A program made the translations under genes and the position numbers. The notes under the pieces were generated by a model that ran no database searches, was not told the origin of the DNA, and was given only the letters and a program-made list of their open reading frames with translations. Below are positions 46,719 through 58,084 of a stretch of 64,000 nt of DNA, one piece after another. Numbering within the stretch: the stretch's first letter is position 1; each line of letters starts with the position of its first letter. The DNA lies in assembly GCF_011745365.1 (NCBI RefSeq), contig NW_024468916.1, positions 1,099,630 to 1,163,629 on the forward strand, read 5' to 3'. Origin of the DNA: Cryphonectria parasitica EP155. Lineage: Eukaryota > Ascomycota > Sordariomycetes > Diaporthales > Cryphonectriaceae.

Positions 46719-46732
46719 GGGGGGGGGGGGGG
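46719..46732. repeat. G14 homopolymer
   Basis: Fourteen G in a purine-rich block about 1.2 kb upstream of the AIM21 start. Confidence 0.9.
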
Positions 46733-47905
46733 AAGGAGAGACCTCTTCAGCTCCAATGACGAAGGGCGAATAACCTGGAAGGCATTTCACACGATCGCCG
46801 GTATAAGTCAGTACCCGCTCTCTTTTCCCTCTGGCTGCTTTCTCTCGTGAAAAGCCTCTATTCTCGTTGGCATCTTGTTGTTTCGTTCAAAAGTGTTCTC
46901 CCTAACGTATACAGATTATTTGGATCTCATATCCTGCTTCCATCAATTGACTATCCAGCTTACCACCACACGTCTTGTACTCTACTCTCAACTACCTTCA
47001 CACCTTTGAATCCCCACCATTGGCGATCATTGTAGGTGAGTTCCAGTGCCGCTGCAAGCCGCCTTCCCCATCATCATTATCATCATCACCATCTCCAGCA
47101 AGCAAGTCTCGCGTGCATACTTTCATTTTCAATCGAATTATGGAAACAGTGGACGAGCTATTTTTCTTTCCTTTATTCGTCTTCTTCTTTGTGAGCGGTT
47201 TTTCCTTGACGGATCAGCACCACTCAATTGCTGCCGCCATCGAGGTCGACCGTTTCCGTCTTATCTGGGCCCCGTCCAACAAGTTATCATTGCGGCCGGA
47301 GTGGAAACCCGTATGCCCAGACTCTCTTGGGTCATTGACGGCGTCCCCGTGTTCACCGAGGAGACGGGCTTGCCAGTGGGTTGCTTCGAGACCATCATGG
47401 ACTTTCTCAGGGCAGTCCCCATTGTCTCTACTCTGAGATTGACTCACCACGAGGGGTTCCTTGTAGCTGGCGTGTACTTGTGGCTCTTCCTGTGGATCGA
47501 GAGACAGTGACGTGTTTAGAGCTTTCTTCCTCTTCAGCCATCGACGGTCAGGCACCCTCACCTCATATGCAGCTCTGCAGCTCTTCCCGGGCCAAAAGCC
47601 AATCCAGCCAGCCAGTCAATCCTCCTGGTTGCCCACCCTCTCTACCCCCAGTCAAACTCTCAAGCTGTCACTCGTCACAGAAGCCTGCAACATTGCCCAC
47701 ACACTCTTCTAGTTTTACCTTGTCATTATACCTCAATTAACGTCTCACTGGGTGTGAGTGTGTTTTGACCGCCGGTTAGACTAACTCTCGACATTGGTGA
47801 CAAGATCCTCCAACGACTGGTCGATCTAACAGAGCATTGGAAATTCGTTCCAACTTGAGCCCTTCCAAAACGATTTTTGCATCCATTGTCGGATCATCAC
47901 CAAAG

Positions 47906-50748
47906 ATGTCGACCGCAGCAACACAACAGCAACCTCCTACCATCCCCCCTCGACCCAACAGGGCCCAGGACAACGATCCATCTGGTTTCCCCAAAGTTCC
48001 TCCTCGTCCTATCAAGCGCGGCTTGTCGCCCAATCCAGATCGATATGCGCCTTCGCCCTTACATGCCGGCATCCCGTCAAAAACGGGGCGGTCCAATTCC
48101 AACGATGATCCCATCGAACGATCCAAGAGCGTCGAGATCCCCAATGTGGTGGGTGAGGAGGGCATGGAATACGCAGCTCTGGCTGAACAGCTCCCGTCTC
48201 GACAACCGAGCACCTCGCCCGAGCAGACACGCACCGTCGACGAGAATCTCAAGATCCTAGCGCCCAAGGCGACAATGCCTGCTCTCAGCGCCAAGCAGCG
48301 CATCATGCAGGTCACGAGGACCGACTCGGACAAGGCGGCTTCCTTTGGCATTGGCAAGCCGAGCAGCGAACTCCCCTCGTCTTCGACTCGCAGCCTAAAG
48401 AAGAAGGCGAGCACGTCCAGCGGCCTCTCACAGAGCGAAGTAGAGGACGAAGAGCATGGTATTCCGGAAATTGGTGTCCAGGTCCCTCTGCTGGCTTTCG
48501 CCGGCGACGTCCAGGCACCTTCTCCCGCACCCGGTGCGCACGGGTCCGCTGAGGGGGGCTCCAGCAGCTCTCGGAGCCACAAAAGAAAGAGCAGCTCCCG
48601 AGGACTGCCTCCTGGGAGCTATGGTCTGCACGGCCACAATGTCGTCCCTCAGGACAAGCTAGAGAAGGAATATTATCAGAAGCATCCTGAGCTTCTGAAG
48701 CTGGAGCATCACATTTACCAACATGACCGTGCCACCGATTTCTCTATGAGCAGCGAGGAGCTGAACAAGATGGTCAGGTCGGCTGAGCTGAATGGCCATG
48801 GCGTGGGTACGTTTATATTCAGTGACAATCTCTCGGGCACGGTCGAATTTGCTAACATGGCGTTCAAAAGGTACGACAGATCATGTTGGGACGCCCAGTG
48901 AACAGGCCGCCTGGGCAGTCTATTCGGAAGCAGCCTCACGGCCGCATTCCACGAAACCCCAGGACGGCTCGCCCCTGAAACAAGACTTGCAGACCGATGT
49001 GAGCCGCGACGTGATCGTTGTCGATGAGCCCAACCGCAGGAGAAGTGTTCTGTTTAGCGATGAGGCTATTCCTGCACCACCTGAGGATGAGGTGGCGGAC
49101 AGCGACTACCGTGCCCCGATTCTGGCAGAGGACGAGGTCAGAAAGAGCAAGAACCGATACGACCAGGTGCCAGCTGTCGAGCTTTCTCGTGAGCGTCGGG
49201 GAAGCGACTACGAGATGGAACCACCCCGCAGTCGCCCCACCAGCCGTCCGACCAGTCTGTACAAGACTGAATCTGCGGAGATGCGATCGACTCCGCTGGA
49301 AGATGTGATCGAGTATGAGCCTTTGTTCCCAGACGACGATGAGCACGACCCGAAGAAACATCTCACAGCTGCCCAGATCAAGGAGATGAAGCAGCGCTTC
49401 CCGAGCCGTGACATCTGGGAAGACGCTCCCAACAGTGTGCACTACACCGCCGAGGTCAACACGCCTGAACCGGAAGAGGATCTCGCAAAAGTGCCCTCCC
49501 GCGAACAAACCCAGACACCGGCGCACGTGTTCGCCCGCAAGCATGAAGAGCTGGCTGAAAAGGAGGCTACTCACCCCGACGCCTTCCTCTGGCGGACCCA
49601 GAAGCCCACCTGGGCGGCTCACCAGCCACAACTTGCTCAGGAGGTCACTCGTCCCAACGCCGCGCCTAGATTTCCCAGTCGCGATGTCTGGGAGGATACC
49701 CCAGATAGTCTGCAGCTGGAGACCACCGTCTCAGGCCCACAGATGGAGCAATCGTCGCCTATCGATAACAAGCCGCATAAGTCAGGTCCGCCTCAGAGGA
49801 AGACTACGGACCCCAAGGACAAGCCCGCGATTCCGGAGCGGCCCAAGCCGAAGTCCGTGGATGATGCGGCAGCCAAGCCAGTGATTCCAGATCGCCCCAA
49901 GCCTCAGGTCCCATCCCGGCCTGCCAAATCTGGCTCGACATCAGCTGATGCTCCGGCGCCCAAAGCAAAACCCGCGATCCCAGCCAGGCCCATGGGCAAT
50001 AAGATTGCCGCGCTGCAAGCTGGGTTCATGTCCGATCTGAATAAGAAGCTGGGACTCGGACCCCAGGCACCGAAGCCAAAGGAGGACGAAACTACCGAAG
50101 AGGTGGCCGAAGAGCCCAAAGAGAAGGCACCGCTATCGGATGCGCGTAAGGGACGCGCCCGCGGCCCCCAGAGGAGAGCTCCGGCACCAGCCTCTGCACC
50201 CGTTTCCAAACCTGCTGTGGACAAGCCCAAGTTGAGCTTTGCCACGGCGGTCACTGTCTGGTCGATTGATCCTGAGGAGGATGGCGGTGCGTCGATAGCA
50301 GATAGGGATGTTACCGAAGAGCCCAAGCTCGCTGAATCAACTGTTGCTGCGGTTCAGGAGGAACAAGTTGAGGTTCAGGAGAAGGAGGAGGAGGAGGAGG
50401 AGAAGACGACTAAGGTGGCAGAAGAAGCAGAGGTACCAGAGTCCCAACCTGAGGTGGAAGCCGAAGTGTCCAAGCCTGCAGACCACGTTGAGGTCCCCCA
50501 GAGTGCCCAAGAGGTAGAAGAGCCAACAGAGGAGGCGGAGGATGAGGAGCACCCAGTCGAGACGAAGACGAAGACATTGACCACAAGTAAGTCACATCTC
50601 TTTGCATGACGTCTTCTGGGAGATACAATTACTCACATTTCGACAAGACACAGCTGGCGAGACCCTAGCGGAGGCCACGATACAAGAGGACAAGGCCGAC
50701 TCCAAGGTTGAGCCGAAAGAGGTGGCAGCGAATGTTGTCGAGGAGTAA
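47906..50748 (+). CDS. AIM21: Aim21-family actin-patch-associated protein
   Basis: Three exons, 47906-48806, 48880-50586 and 50654-50748, with introns of 73 and 67 bp, give 900 aa. The protein is almost wholly low complexity and probably disordered. It starts MSTAATQQQPPTIPPRPNRA and carries repeated proline motifs for SH3 domains (VPPRPIKRG, AIPERPKPK, VIPDRPKPQ, AIPARP). Two copies of RFPSRDxWEDxP are present near residues 475 and 570. The family signature GNKIAALQAGFMSDLN and PLSDARKGRARGPQRRAP follows. The last ~130 residues are Glu-rich. In yeast Aim21 works with Tda2 at cortical actin patches, binding capping protein and SH3 partners. The start was taken at the first ATG (CAAAGATGTCG), which also begins the conserved sequence. 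Confidence 0.9.
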
Positions 50749-52113
50749 TAATCACATGAACACCCAAAACTGACAGGTGGTAGTATGCTCAAACAAGAAC
50801 TAGGGTTTCAACACGGTATCTTGGGCGAAAGTCCATTGACAGCATAGATAGTTTTGTTTTTGTTTTCTGTTGGATTGGGTGTGCGTTCTCTTTTCCTCAC
50901 CAACTGCGTTCGATCACTCTGAACAGCTGTGCGATGAATACAAACGTCCAGAGGGACGAGCGTGTTTTGCGTTCTGGCATACTCTCACCCTTGGAAGGGA
51001 AGCATTTACCTGCTGTACCTACCTTGATATATTTACATGCCGAAGACTGCTAACTAACCCACAGCGTGACCAGTGAGATGTGATTATTGAAGATTAGACG
51101 CGTGTATGGCTGCTTCAACAACATTGTATGAGCAGCGACTTGAAAGTACTGAAAAGAGACAAAGAGTTGATGAAGGGGTTAGGATGCTCACATGAAATAA
51201 TTAACTGACCCAAAGACTGAAGAAAATGCAAGCCTTCTCTGAATGAGGCGGCCCACGATAGATGAATAGTACAACTGTACCACGACTTTCCTGCTCTCCG
51301 AAAAGAGAAAGGAGCACTTCACAAAATATAAGTGAATAATTACCTTCCCACGACTTGTCCTCAACAAATCATTGCACCAAAGTAAAAGGGCCATTATGTA
51401 CAACCATCATGATACGCACGACTGCCATCGGTTTTCATGTGAGCTTCGAGATTCAGTGTACAGGGCGAGACGGGACGAGACTAGTCATGTGCAACTACAT
51501 ACACTGAAAGAGACAGATGGACCTCGACAAGTCATCGTATCAACATAGCCAAATCACAACAATAAGTGAGAAGAAGGGGCTGAACAGAGAGTTCACCCCC
51601 TCGTTTCTCTCTCCCTCATCGTACTTGTCTTGTTTTCAGCTTGTTTTCATTGGGACACACTCATGTAGTTATGCCTATATCTGTATTGTGTCCTGATTCC
51701 TATCTCTTTCTCTTTCTCTCGCTCTCTCTCTGTTCTCCTTCTCTGATCCCGAGAAAAGCGTGATAGAAACAACCTAGACAGACACACAGAGAGAGAGCGC
51801 CATACCCATCCCGTGTTGCGCCCATGCCCTGAATCATAAACCGTGTCCCCGTGCCCATGCCGATGCCGTGTCCGTGTATCCTATGCCTTATTTCCGTTTG
51901 AGATGCTTTCTAGCCCGAATACAGAGAGAAAAGCAGAAAACATATGAACAAAAGAGAAGGAAAAGAAAGAGGAGACGATTGACCGTCGTCAAGTTTTCTC
52001 TGCCCAGGCAAACATATTCAAGGACCCTGGTGTTTTATACACAAAAAGGGAGGTCCTTCTCCCGCCCCCTTCACCAGATAAGCAGTAGCAGTAGTCGTCC
52101 AAGGAGGCTCACC
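50749..52113. other. Convergent 3' region, AIM21 and MCM10 genes
   Basis: 1.37 kb between stop codons. It contains CT- and GA-rich simple sequence (51700-51800) and A-rich stretches. No gene recognised. Confidence 0.6.
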
Positions 52114-55100
52114 TCACCTCACGACCACAAGCTCGTCCATGTCTTCGTCCTCATCCAGCACCACCTCCCGTCCTCTGAGATCGCCTCGCCTGCCACTGCT
52201 GCTGCTGCTGCTGCTGCCGCCACCACCACCACGATCGTACAAACCAACCACACCAGGGCGGATGTTCTTTCGATCGCCGCCAGTGCCGCCAGGGAGACTC
52301 TCCCGACCGGCCTCACGGATGCCTTTTTCTGTGACAAATCGCGTCTTCTTGCGCACGGGGCTCCGGTCCTTGTCCCGAAACGCGGACGCCACGGTACTGG
52401 TGCTGTCCTTCTTGGCGTGGAGGTTCAGGTTCAGCCTCTCCCCGTCGCGCATGCGGGACAGCTTATCGCGCAGGCTCCCGCCCCAGCCGAACGTGCGCGA
52501 GACGGATGAGGAGGATGTAGTGGAGGAAGTCGTGGTGGCGTTGTTGTTGTTGTTGCTGTTGTTGTGTTGGTGTTGGTGGGGGCCGCGGCTGCCGGTCGCG
52601 CCGTTGCCGTCGAAGCTCGTGTTGAAGGAGCTCTGCGTGCTGTCCTGGCGCTTGCGCTTGATGGGGCTCAGGGAGATCTTGGGCTCGCTGCCGCGCGGAG
52701 CGAGTAGGCCGAGAGAGCGGGCGTCGACCTTGCGCTCCTCCTGACCTCCCTCGTCGTCATAATGGTGGTGGTGATACGTGCCCGGCAGCGGAATCCTGGG
52801 CACTTTGAGCGCAGGACTGAAGCGCGCGGCCGTGGGTGGCGCCATGGACGCTGCTGTCCTCCCATTGGCGAGTCGCGAGGCCTGCGAGGTCGTCCTGGCC
52901 GGATCAGAGGGCTCTTTCGCCGCAGCGCGCATGTATTGCCCGCCCACGCCACTACCGCCCATCTCGCCCAGCTTCTTGGCTATGTCCCGTTCCTTCTCCT
53001 TGGCCGCGAGCCTGCGCTTCAGGCCCTCAGCCCTCTCGCGCGTGTCGGCCAGCTGCGCCGCGGCGTCCAGCTCCTCGTTATTCGCGCCGCGGCTGCCCCC
53101 GCTCACAAAGTATCGGGAACCCGTGTCATAGTCCAGCTTCCCGTTGGTGTCGTCAAACTTCTTCATGCGCTCCTCTCTGGCGACCTCCTGGGCGGATTTG
53201 TGCCACACTCTCCTACTACGAGAGCGCTCCTTTGGCGCCTCGAGCCCAAAGCCGACGCCACCGTTGATCTCAATGCGCGCACCGCGTGTCTTGGCGAGGG
53301 CCGAGTTCGTGTGAAACTCGCAGTGCTCTGTGCGCCGTGCGTTGACCCAGCTGTTGCAAAGGGAGCCGCTGGCCTTGACAGACTTGCAGAAGCCGAGGTC
53401 GCGCGCCATGCCAACCTCGAGGATGGTGTCGGCATCTGAGTTGATGGTCAGGCTGAAGCGGCCGGTGTCTTGTTTCCCTGGTGGCGGCGGCATGATGTCC
53501 GGGTTGAGGATGGCGACCACGGTGCCTGGGCTGAGCTTCCAGAAGCGGTCGAAGCCGGAGTTGAAGAGGAAGAGCTCAATCTCCCACTGCAGGTCGACCA
53601 GCGTGAGGACCATGTACTTGCCCCTCTCGGAGGCCTTCAGTCTGCCTGTCTCGGCGTCGAATTGTGGCTTGTGGCTGCGCGGCTCCGACTTGGACGCTAC
53701 GATGGCGAAGACAACGCTGTCGATGACGTCGTCTGGGAAGGACCAGTCGGGGGCTTTGACTTGGCGCAGGAGGTCCTGGAGAGAGTACGTTGTCTTGCCC
53801 GATATGGCGCGCGCAACAACCTGGTGAGGAAGGATGCGCTTGGAGAGGTGAAAGGAGGAGTACGGCTCGAAGGAGGCGGATGACGAGGATTTCTGGGGCT
53901 CAGAGGTCGTAGAGGTGAAAGAGGCCTGTGGATCGTTGCCGTCGGTAAAAGAGCTGGCAGGCGCCGGAAACGATGATGTGCGCGCGCTGGACGTGGTGTT
54001 GCTTCGCTGCAGAAACCCTACTCTTGACCTGTCGCCTGATGTCTTGCCTAATATTTCGTCTTTTGTGAAACCCCTCTCCATGGGTGAAGGCTCGTCTACT
54101 ATATCTGTGGCGTTGCTCTTGTAGTCCTCCATCTCTTGCCTTCCCACGTTGAACGCTGTGCTTCGTGACCTGGCGGCCTTGTCCCTCGTGTCCTGGCGGA
54201 CATTCTCCTCGTCTCGGGCGGTCTTTAGCCTCTCGCTGAAGCTTAGAGGTTTCTGTTTGTCGTCGAAGGACCCGGGGTTCCTCGAACTGCGCAGGTAACC
54301 TCCACCCTGTGATCCTCCTAGATCGTCGAAGGATTTTCGAAAGCTCGGGGCCCTTCTCAACGAGACATCGGAAGCCTTCAGGCCTTTGTCGATCCCAAGC
54401 AGCACCCGGCTGGGCGATGTCTGTGCGGCGGGTGGTGGCTGGACCTTTCTCACAGGCGACGCGGGTACCTCGACTGGTGGTTGTGACGGGGGGCGCGCCG
54501 TAGGTTCTGTCCTCCTGATCTCTTTTATCCTCATGCCCGGTCGCGCAATAGAGGCCGAGTCGGGTCTTTGATTTCTGGCAGCACTGTCCTCAGGCTGCTG
54601 GCCAGAGGATGGTGCTGCTGCCGCCTGTGACCCGTTTGCAGCCCTGGCCTTCTCCTTGCGCAGCTTCTTCAGCCTCAACTGCGCCTGTATCTCCTGGAGC
54701 TTCAACTGCAAGGTCTCCTCGTCATCGCCTTCATCGTCCAGGTCCATGGGATCGCCTCCGCCTCCTCCTCCTCCTCCTCCTCCTCCTCCTCCCCACGTCA
54801 TCATATCCGAGGGCCGGTGTACGAGATCTGTGATGGTCGGTCTGGGCTTCAGGGGCGAGGGCGAGGTGGATCGCTGTGCGAGCATCTGTCTGTAGCGCTC
54901 GCGGCCGCCGGGTGTACCGAGGAGTGCCTCTTTGGGCGATCGTGGTGGCCACTGCTGCTCGAGGCCTGCTGGTGCAGCGGTGGCGGTGGCGGCTGCTGGT
55001 GTTTGCGGCTTTTGGTCAGTCGCGCGAGGAATTGAAACAGTGTGGAGCAGTCCTTCTATGATGTCCTCCTCTTGTATTCTTCTCTGCCTTGTTGTCTTTT

Positions 55101-55177
55101 TCTTCTTTCTTTTTCCTTGCCCTTTTTTTCTTTCTCTTTCCCTTTCTCTCTCAGAGTAGACACTCACGTGGGGGCAT
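52114..55177 (-). CDS. MCM10: DNA replication initiation factor Mcm10
   Basis: Two exons on the minus strand are proposed. A 10-nt first exon, 55177-55168, carries ATGCCCCCAC. The 172-bp intron GTGAGT...ACCAG follows, then exon 2 (54995-52114), giving 963 aa. The joined start reads MPPPAATATAAPAG followed by WPPRSPKEALLGTPGGRERY, a conserved Mcm10 N-terminal motif. Without this intron no ATG lies between the motif and far upstream sequence. Residues ~62-75 are a polyglycine run. A leucine-rich coiled coil follows (LQLKLQEIQAQLRLKKLRKEK). The OB fold is near 400-535, with the zinc knuckle C-x9-C...C-x2-H at about 539-565 (CKSVKASGSLC, CEFH). The C-terminal third is low complexity and basic. 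Mcm10 helps activate the CMG helicase and recruits polymerase alpha. It is divergent from RNase H2B and shares MCB-like sites with it. Confidence 0.87.
54755..54793 (-). repeat. Polyglycine-coding (GGA)n repeat
   Basis: About thirteen glycine codons in a row in MCM10 between TW and DPMDLDDE, encoded by near-perfect trinucleotide repeats. Confidence 0.9.
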
Positions 55178-56202
55178 CGTGTTCTTTGGGATTGAATTGC
55201 CAAGGATATACAACAGATGCCACTTCGTCTTTGCCCCTCAATCAGTGTAGGTTTCCCCAGACTGTGTCGCGCGCAGCAGTAGCAGCTGGGACGACTTGTA
55301 GCGTGCCCCGTGCAGTATGACCGTATGGGAAAGGATGCGGTGAAGTGGGTTTCGCCTTGCTGGACAGGTCCTGGCACCAGCCAATTAATTTCGCCCACGC
55401 CTGAGCACCACCTGCACCACGGTCCAGCTGTAGTTGTCGTACCCGACGACAGGGCATGGGTAAACCGATGTGTTGGTTGATTGGTTGGATGAACGGATCT
55501 CTCTCTGTCTCTCTGTCTTGTGGTGTTTACTAACTCCGGGTGTGGGTGGTGGGTCCGCGTCTGTCGTCTTATGTTTTGCTGAAGACGAGGACCGGGGGAA
55601 AGAGAGGAGAAAAAAAAGTAAATAGTGACTGGATGATGGGCGATGATGTCGTCGTTTCGTGTGTGGTTGGTGTCTGTGCTAGTGGTCTGGTGGTGGGTGG
55701 TCAGTGGGTGGTCCAGGGTGGCTGTGTTGTTTGTACAGGTCATGCTTGGCTGTGGCTGGCGGCAAAATGTACTGTGACAGTCAAAGTAAACAAGCCCTGA
55801 AGCGAGAGCGCCGCCCTCCCCCTCCTGGCCCTGTTTTGGGGGGATTAGATCCCGGGGCAAATCCCTGGACGAACTAACTAACAAGCGACAGGGCTGACGG
55901 TTTATGGGTCTTGAGAGGGGAGATCGGCCAAACAAGATCGATCCGTGCCTGAGAGTTCAAGAAAACAGGATGTTACTATGTAAATTAGGAGATACACCGC
56001 GTCCCCACTGCCTGCATGAATGCAACCCATAATACGAGTTATGATGACCTTCTTCTGAATAACAGTCATTCATAATCATTCATAATGTTATTCAGAATTT
56101 TCCAATGTTTGTATTTGTGCAGTGGGGTGGCTCAAGTTTTGATTGGTTGGTGGGGTCCAGAGGAGAAGGAGGAGAAGCAAAGAAGGCGGCGTCGCGACAC
56201 TG

Positions 56203-56258
56203 ACGCGAAATCCCCTAACCCCACGAACGCGCGAACCCTTGCCTGCTACGCGACACGC
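56203..56258. promoter_or_regulatory. Candidate MCB/E2F-like site cluster between MCM10 and RNH2B
   Basis: Three ACGCG-type sites in 56 bp: ACGCGAAA at 56203-56210, AACGCGCGAA at 56226-56235 and ACGCGACACGC at 56248-56258. They are about 300-350 bp from the RNase H2B start and about 1 kb from the MCM10 start. The last 11-base word recurs exactly at 59138-59148 upstream of DUO1. MBF-type control of replication genes through ACGCG sites is known in yeasts; here it is inferred. Confidence 0.45.
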
Positions 56259-56416
56259 TATCTTTACCTGGCCACATTATTACATGCAATATTTCCATAG
56301 GTACAGATGATTGTACTACCTTATGCTATGTGTATTGACTGCCACTGTACTGTTCTGCATAGCGCGTGAACAACGTGCTTAGAGTTTAGACTTGCAAGAT
56401 TCACGTACCTGCTGCG

Positions 56417-56446
56417 ACAACAACAACAACAACAACAACAACAACA
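56417..56446. repeat. (ACA)10 microsatellite
   Basis: Ten perfect trinucleotide copies about 110 bp upstream of the RNase H2B start codon. Confidence 0.93.
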
Positions 56447-56555
56447 TCCATGACAACGAAGCCATTGCTCTCCAAATTTCGATCGGACCCATTCTGAGAT
56501 CTCGACCCCTGGATTAGGACCAGACTCATACTATACATTGCTGACTGATGAGAGT

Positions 56556-57923
56556 ATGGCGAGGACGAGGACAGGAAGGGGTGCTGGCAAGGCCGCCGCG
56601 AGCAGAGGAGGCAGAGGTGGAGGAGGAGGAGGAGGAGAGGAAGACACCAAACCCACCACATCAAGATATATCCTACCTGCAGAGTCCTCCAACCCACCCA
56701 AAGTCCTCATCCTTCCAGATGTGGCCACTCCCGAGGCAAGAGTCGTCTCACTCACACATCCTCGCTACTCAAAGCCCTCCCGATACCTGATATGTCCAGA
56801 GACGGGCGCCTACGAGTTCACCAGAATATCCGCACCCAAGACCACCCCACGGAGTTGGCTGCTAGACAGCACAGATGCTACCACCACATCCTCCTCCTCT
56901 TCTCCCTCCTTCACAACCCAGGTCACGAAAAATGCCGACCTATACCTCGCCACACCCATCGACCCCCTCTTCCTAACCCTCCCGGCCCTCGCAGCACAAT
57001 TCTCCGCCGCGGGCAGGCGCATGTTCCTCTCCAGCGACGACCACCTCGACACCGTCGGCGAGGCGGCGCCGCACCTTCGAGACACAGTCGTGCGGTGGCC
57101 CGCATGGAGGCGACGACTCGAAAGCCGCATGGCTGCGTGCTGTGACACGGCTGAGGCGGGCGACGAGACCATGTTTCGCTTCAGCGAGGACAAGCTGTTT
57201 GCCGAGGTGCTGGCCAAGGCGCGGCGGATGGCTAAGAGCAGATTGCCAGAGAGTATGGAGGACAAGTTTGTGGTGAAGGCGCTGGAGGCACCTGTGCTGG
57301 GCGTCAAGAGGACGATGGGGGTTAGCGGTGCTGGTGGTGCAGCGGTGGCCGTGCTGCAGGCGGAAGAGTCGGCCATGTCGGAGGGGGACGGGTCGCAGTC
57401 GTCAGCTGCTACCACCACCACCACCACCACCACACTGGCATCAGAAACATCGACCGCTGCAACCTCAGTGGTGGAGGAATCTATTGAGGGGGCACCGCTG
57501 GAAGTAAAGGACGTGTCCTCGGCGATCCAAGCCTCCGAGCAGATCGTCGGGCTGCAGCGCTTGCGGATCGCATTCAACTTCATCTGCTCGTCATACGTGC
57601 CGCCAGCCATGGCATCAGCGCTCAAGAAGATGCTCGCACAAAACAAAACCCCCGAGGCGGTCGACTTTGGTCCTCTAGACGACTATGTCGCGCAGCTGAC
57701 CAGGCTGCGTCAGGAGGCCATGACGGCCCGGTCGGCCTCGGACTACTCGCGGAAGCGGACGCTGGACGAGGAGGACGAGGACAGGCAGGAGAAGAGGAGG
57801 AGGAAGGAGGAGGAGGAGAAGCGGAAGAAGGCAGGGGAGAGCAGGGGCGTGAGGGAGCTGAAGAAGGTGAATACGGCGGGAATGCAGAAGTTGAGTGCGT
57901 TCTTCAAGCCGAAGAGCTCATGA
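56556..57923 (+). CDS. RNH202: Ribonuclease H2 subunit B
   Basis: Intronless, 455 aa, starting at the first ATG (MARTRTGRGAGKAAASR). A basic/Gly-rich start is followed by the triple-barrel dimerisation region: ESSNPPKVLILPDVATPEARVV, LTHPRYSKPSRYLICPETG and YEFTRISAPKTTPRSWLL. The helical Ydr279 region follows with ADLYLATPIDPLFLTLPAL, LSSDDHLDTVGE and FRFSEDKLFAEVLAKARRM. The middle (~255-320) is a Thr/Ser-rich insertion with a coding ACC repeat. The end is a Glu/Arg/Lys-rich coil followed by MQKLSAFFKPKSS, which reads as a PCNA-binding (PIP) box, as expected because this subunit tethers RNase H2 to PCNA. The complex removes ribonucleotides from DNA. Confidence 0.93.
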   Translation: MARTRTGRGAGKAAASRGGRGGGGGGGEEDTKPTTSRYILPAESSNPPKVLILPDVATPEARVVSLTHPRYSKPSRYLICPETGAYEFTRISAPKTTPRSWLLDSTDATTTSSSSSPSFTTQVTKNADLYLATPIDPLFLTLPALAAQFSAAGRRMFLSSDDHLDTVGEAAPHLRDTVVRWPAWRRRLESRMAACCDTAEAGDETMFRFSEDKLFAEVLAKARRMAKSRLPESMEDKFVVKALEAPVLGVKRTMGVSGAGGAAVAVLQAEESAMSEGDGSQSSAATTTTTTTTLASETSTAATSVVEESIEGAPLEVKDVSSAIQASEQIVGLQRLRIAFNFICSSYVPPAMASALKKMLAQNKTPEAVDFGPLDDYVAQLTRLRQEAMTARSASDYSRKRTLDEEDEDRQEKRRRKEEEEKRKKAGESRGVRELKKVNTAGMQKLSAFFKPKSS

Positions 57924-58084
57924 TGGATACGGTCATGACATGACGTGCCAAGGGGGTCACAATTTTGTAGGATAATCAGGTTTGGATATGCACGCATCTT
58001 GTGAGTCATGGAAAAGGGGTATCATTGAATGAATGCATAGCATGCATAGCAGGAGCACGATGAAGAGAACAGAAGAATGACACA

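Larger units (their letters stand above)
44677..47905. other. 3.2-kb region without a recognisable gene
   Basis: Between TVP18 and AIM21, both on the plus strand. It contains a TAC microsatellite near 45434-45449, a TTTC microsatellite and a G14 run. Its last kilobase has splice-like sites (GTGAGT at 47036) that could belong to an AIM21 5' UTR intron. Short frames such as 46975-47510 lack recognisable domains. Confidence 0.5.
55178..56555. other. Divergent promoter region of MCM10 and RNase H2B genes
   Basis: 1.38 kb between the start codons. A cluster of ACGCGA/ACGCG motifs lies at 56203-56258, and a CAA repeat at 56417-56446 is close to the RNase H2B start. A minus-strand open frame runs through 55178-55935 in phase with MCM10, but it has no Mcm10-like sequence and I treat it as untranslated. 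Confidence 0.65.

Noticed and set aside
46975..47510. Two overlapping plus-strand frames of 153-154 codons upstream of AIM21
   Set aside because: Ile-rich and Ser/Pro-rich chance sequence in a probable leader region; no recognisable family.
55178..55935. In-frame N-terminal extension of MCM10 to an ATG at 55935
   Set aside because: The added sequence is low complexity and unlike Mcm10; a 10-nt exon plus intron gives a conserved start.
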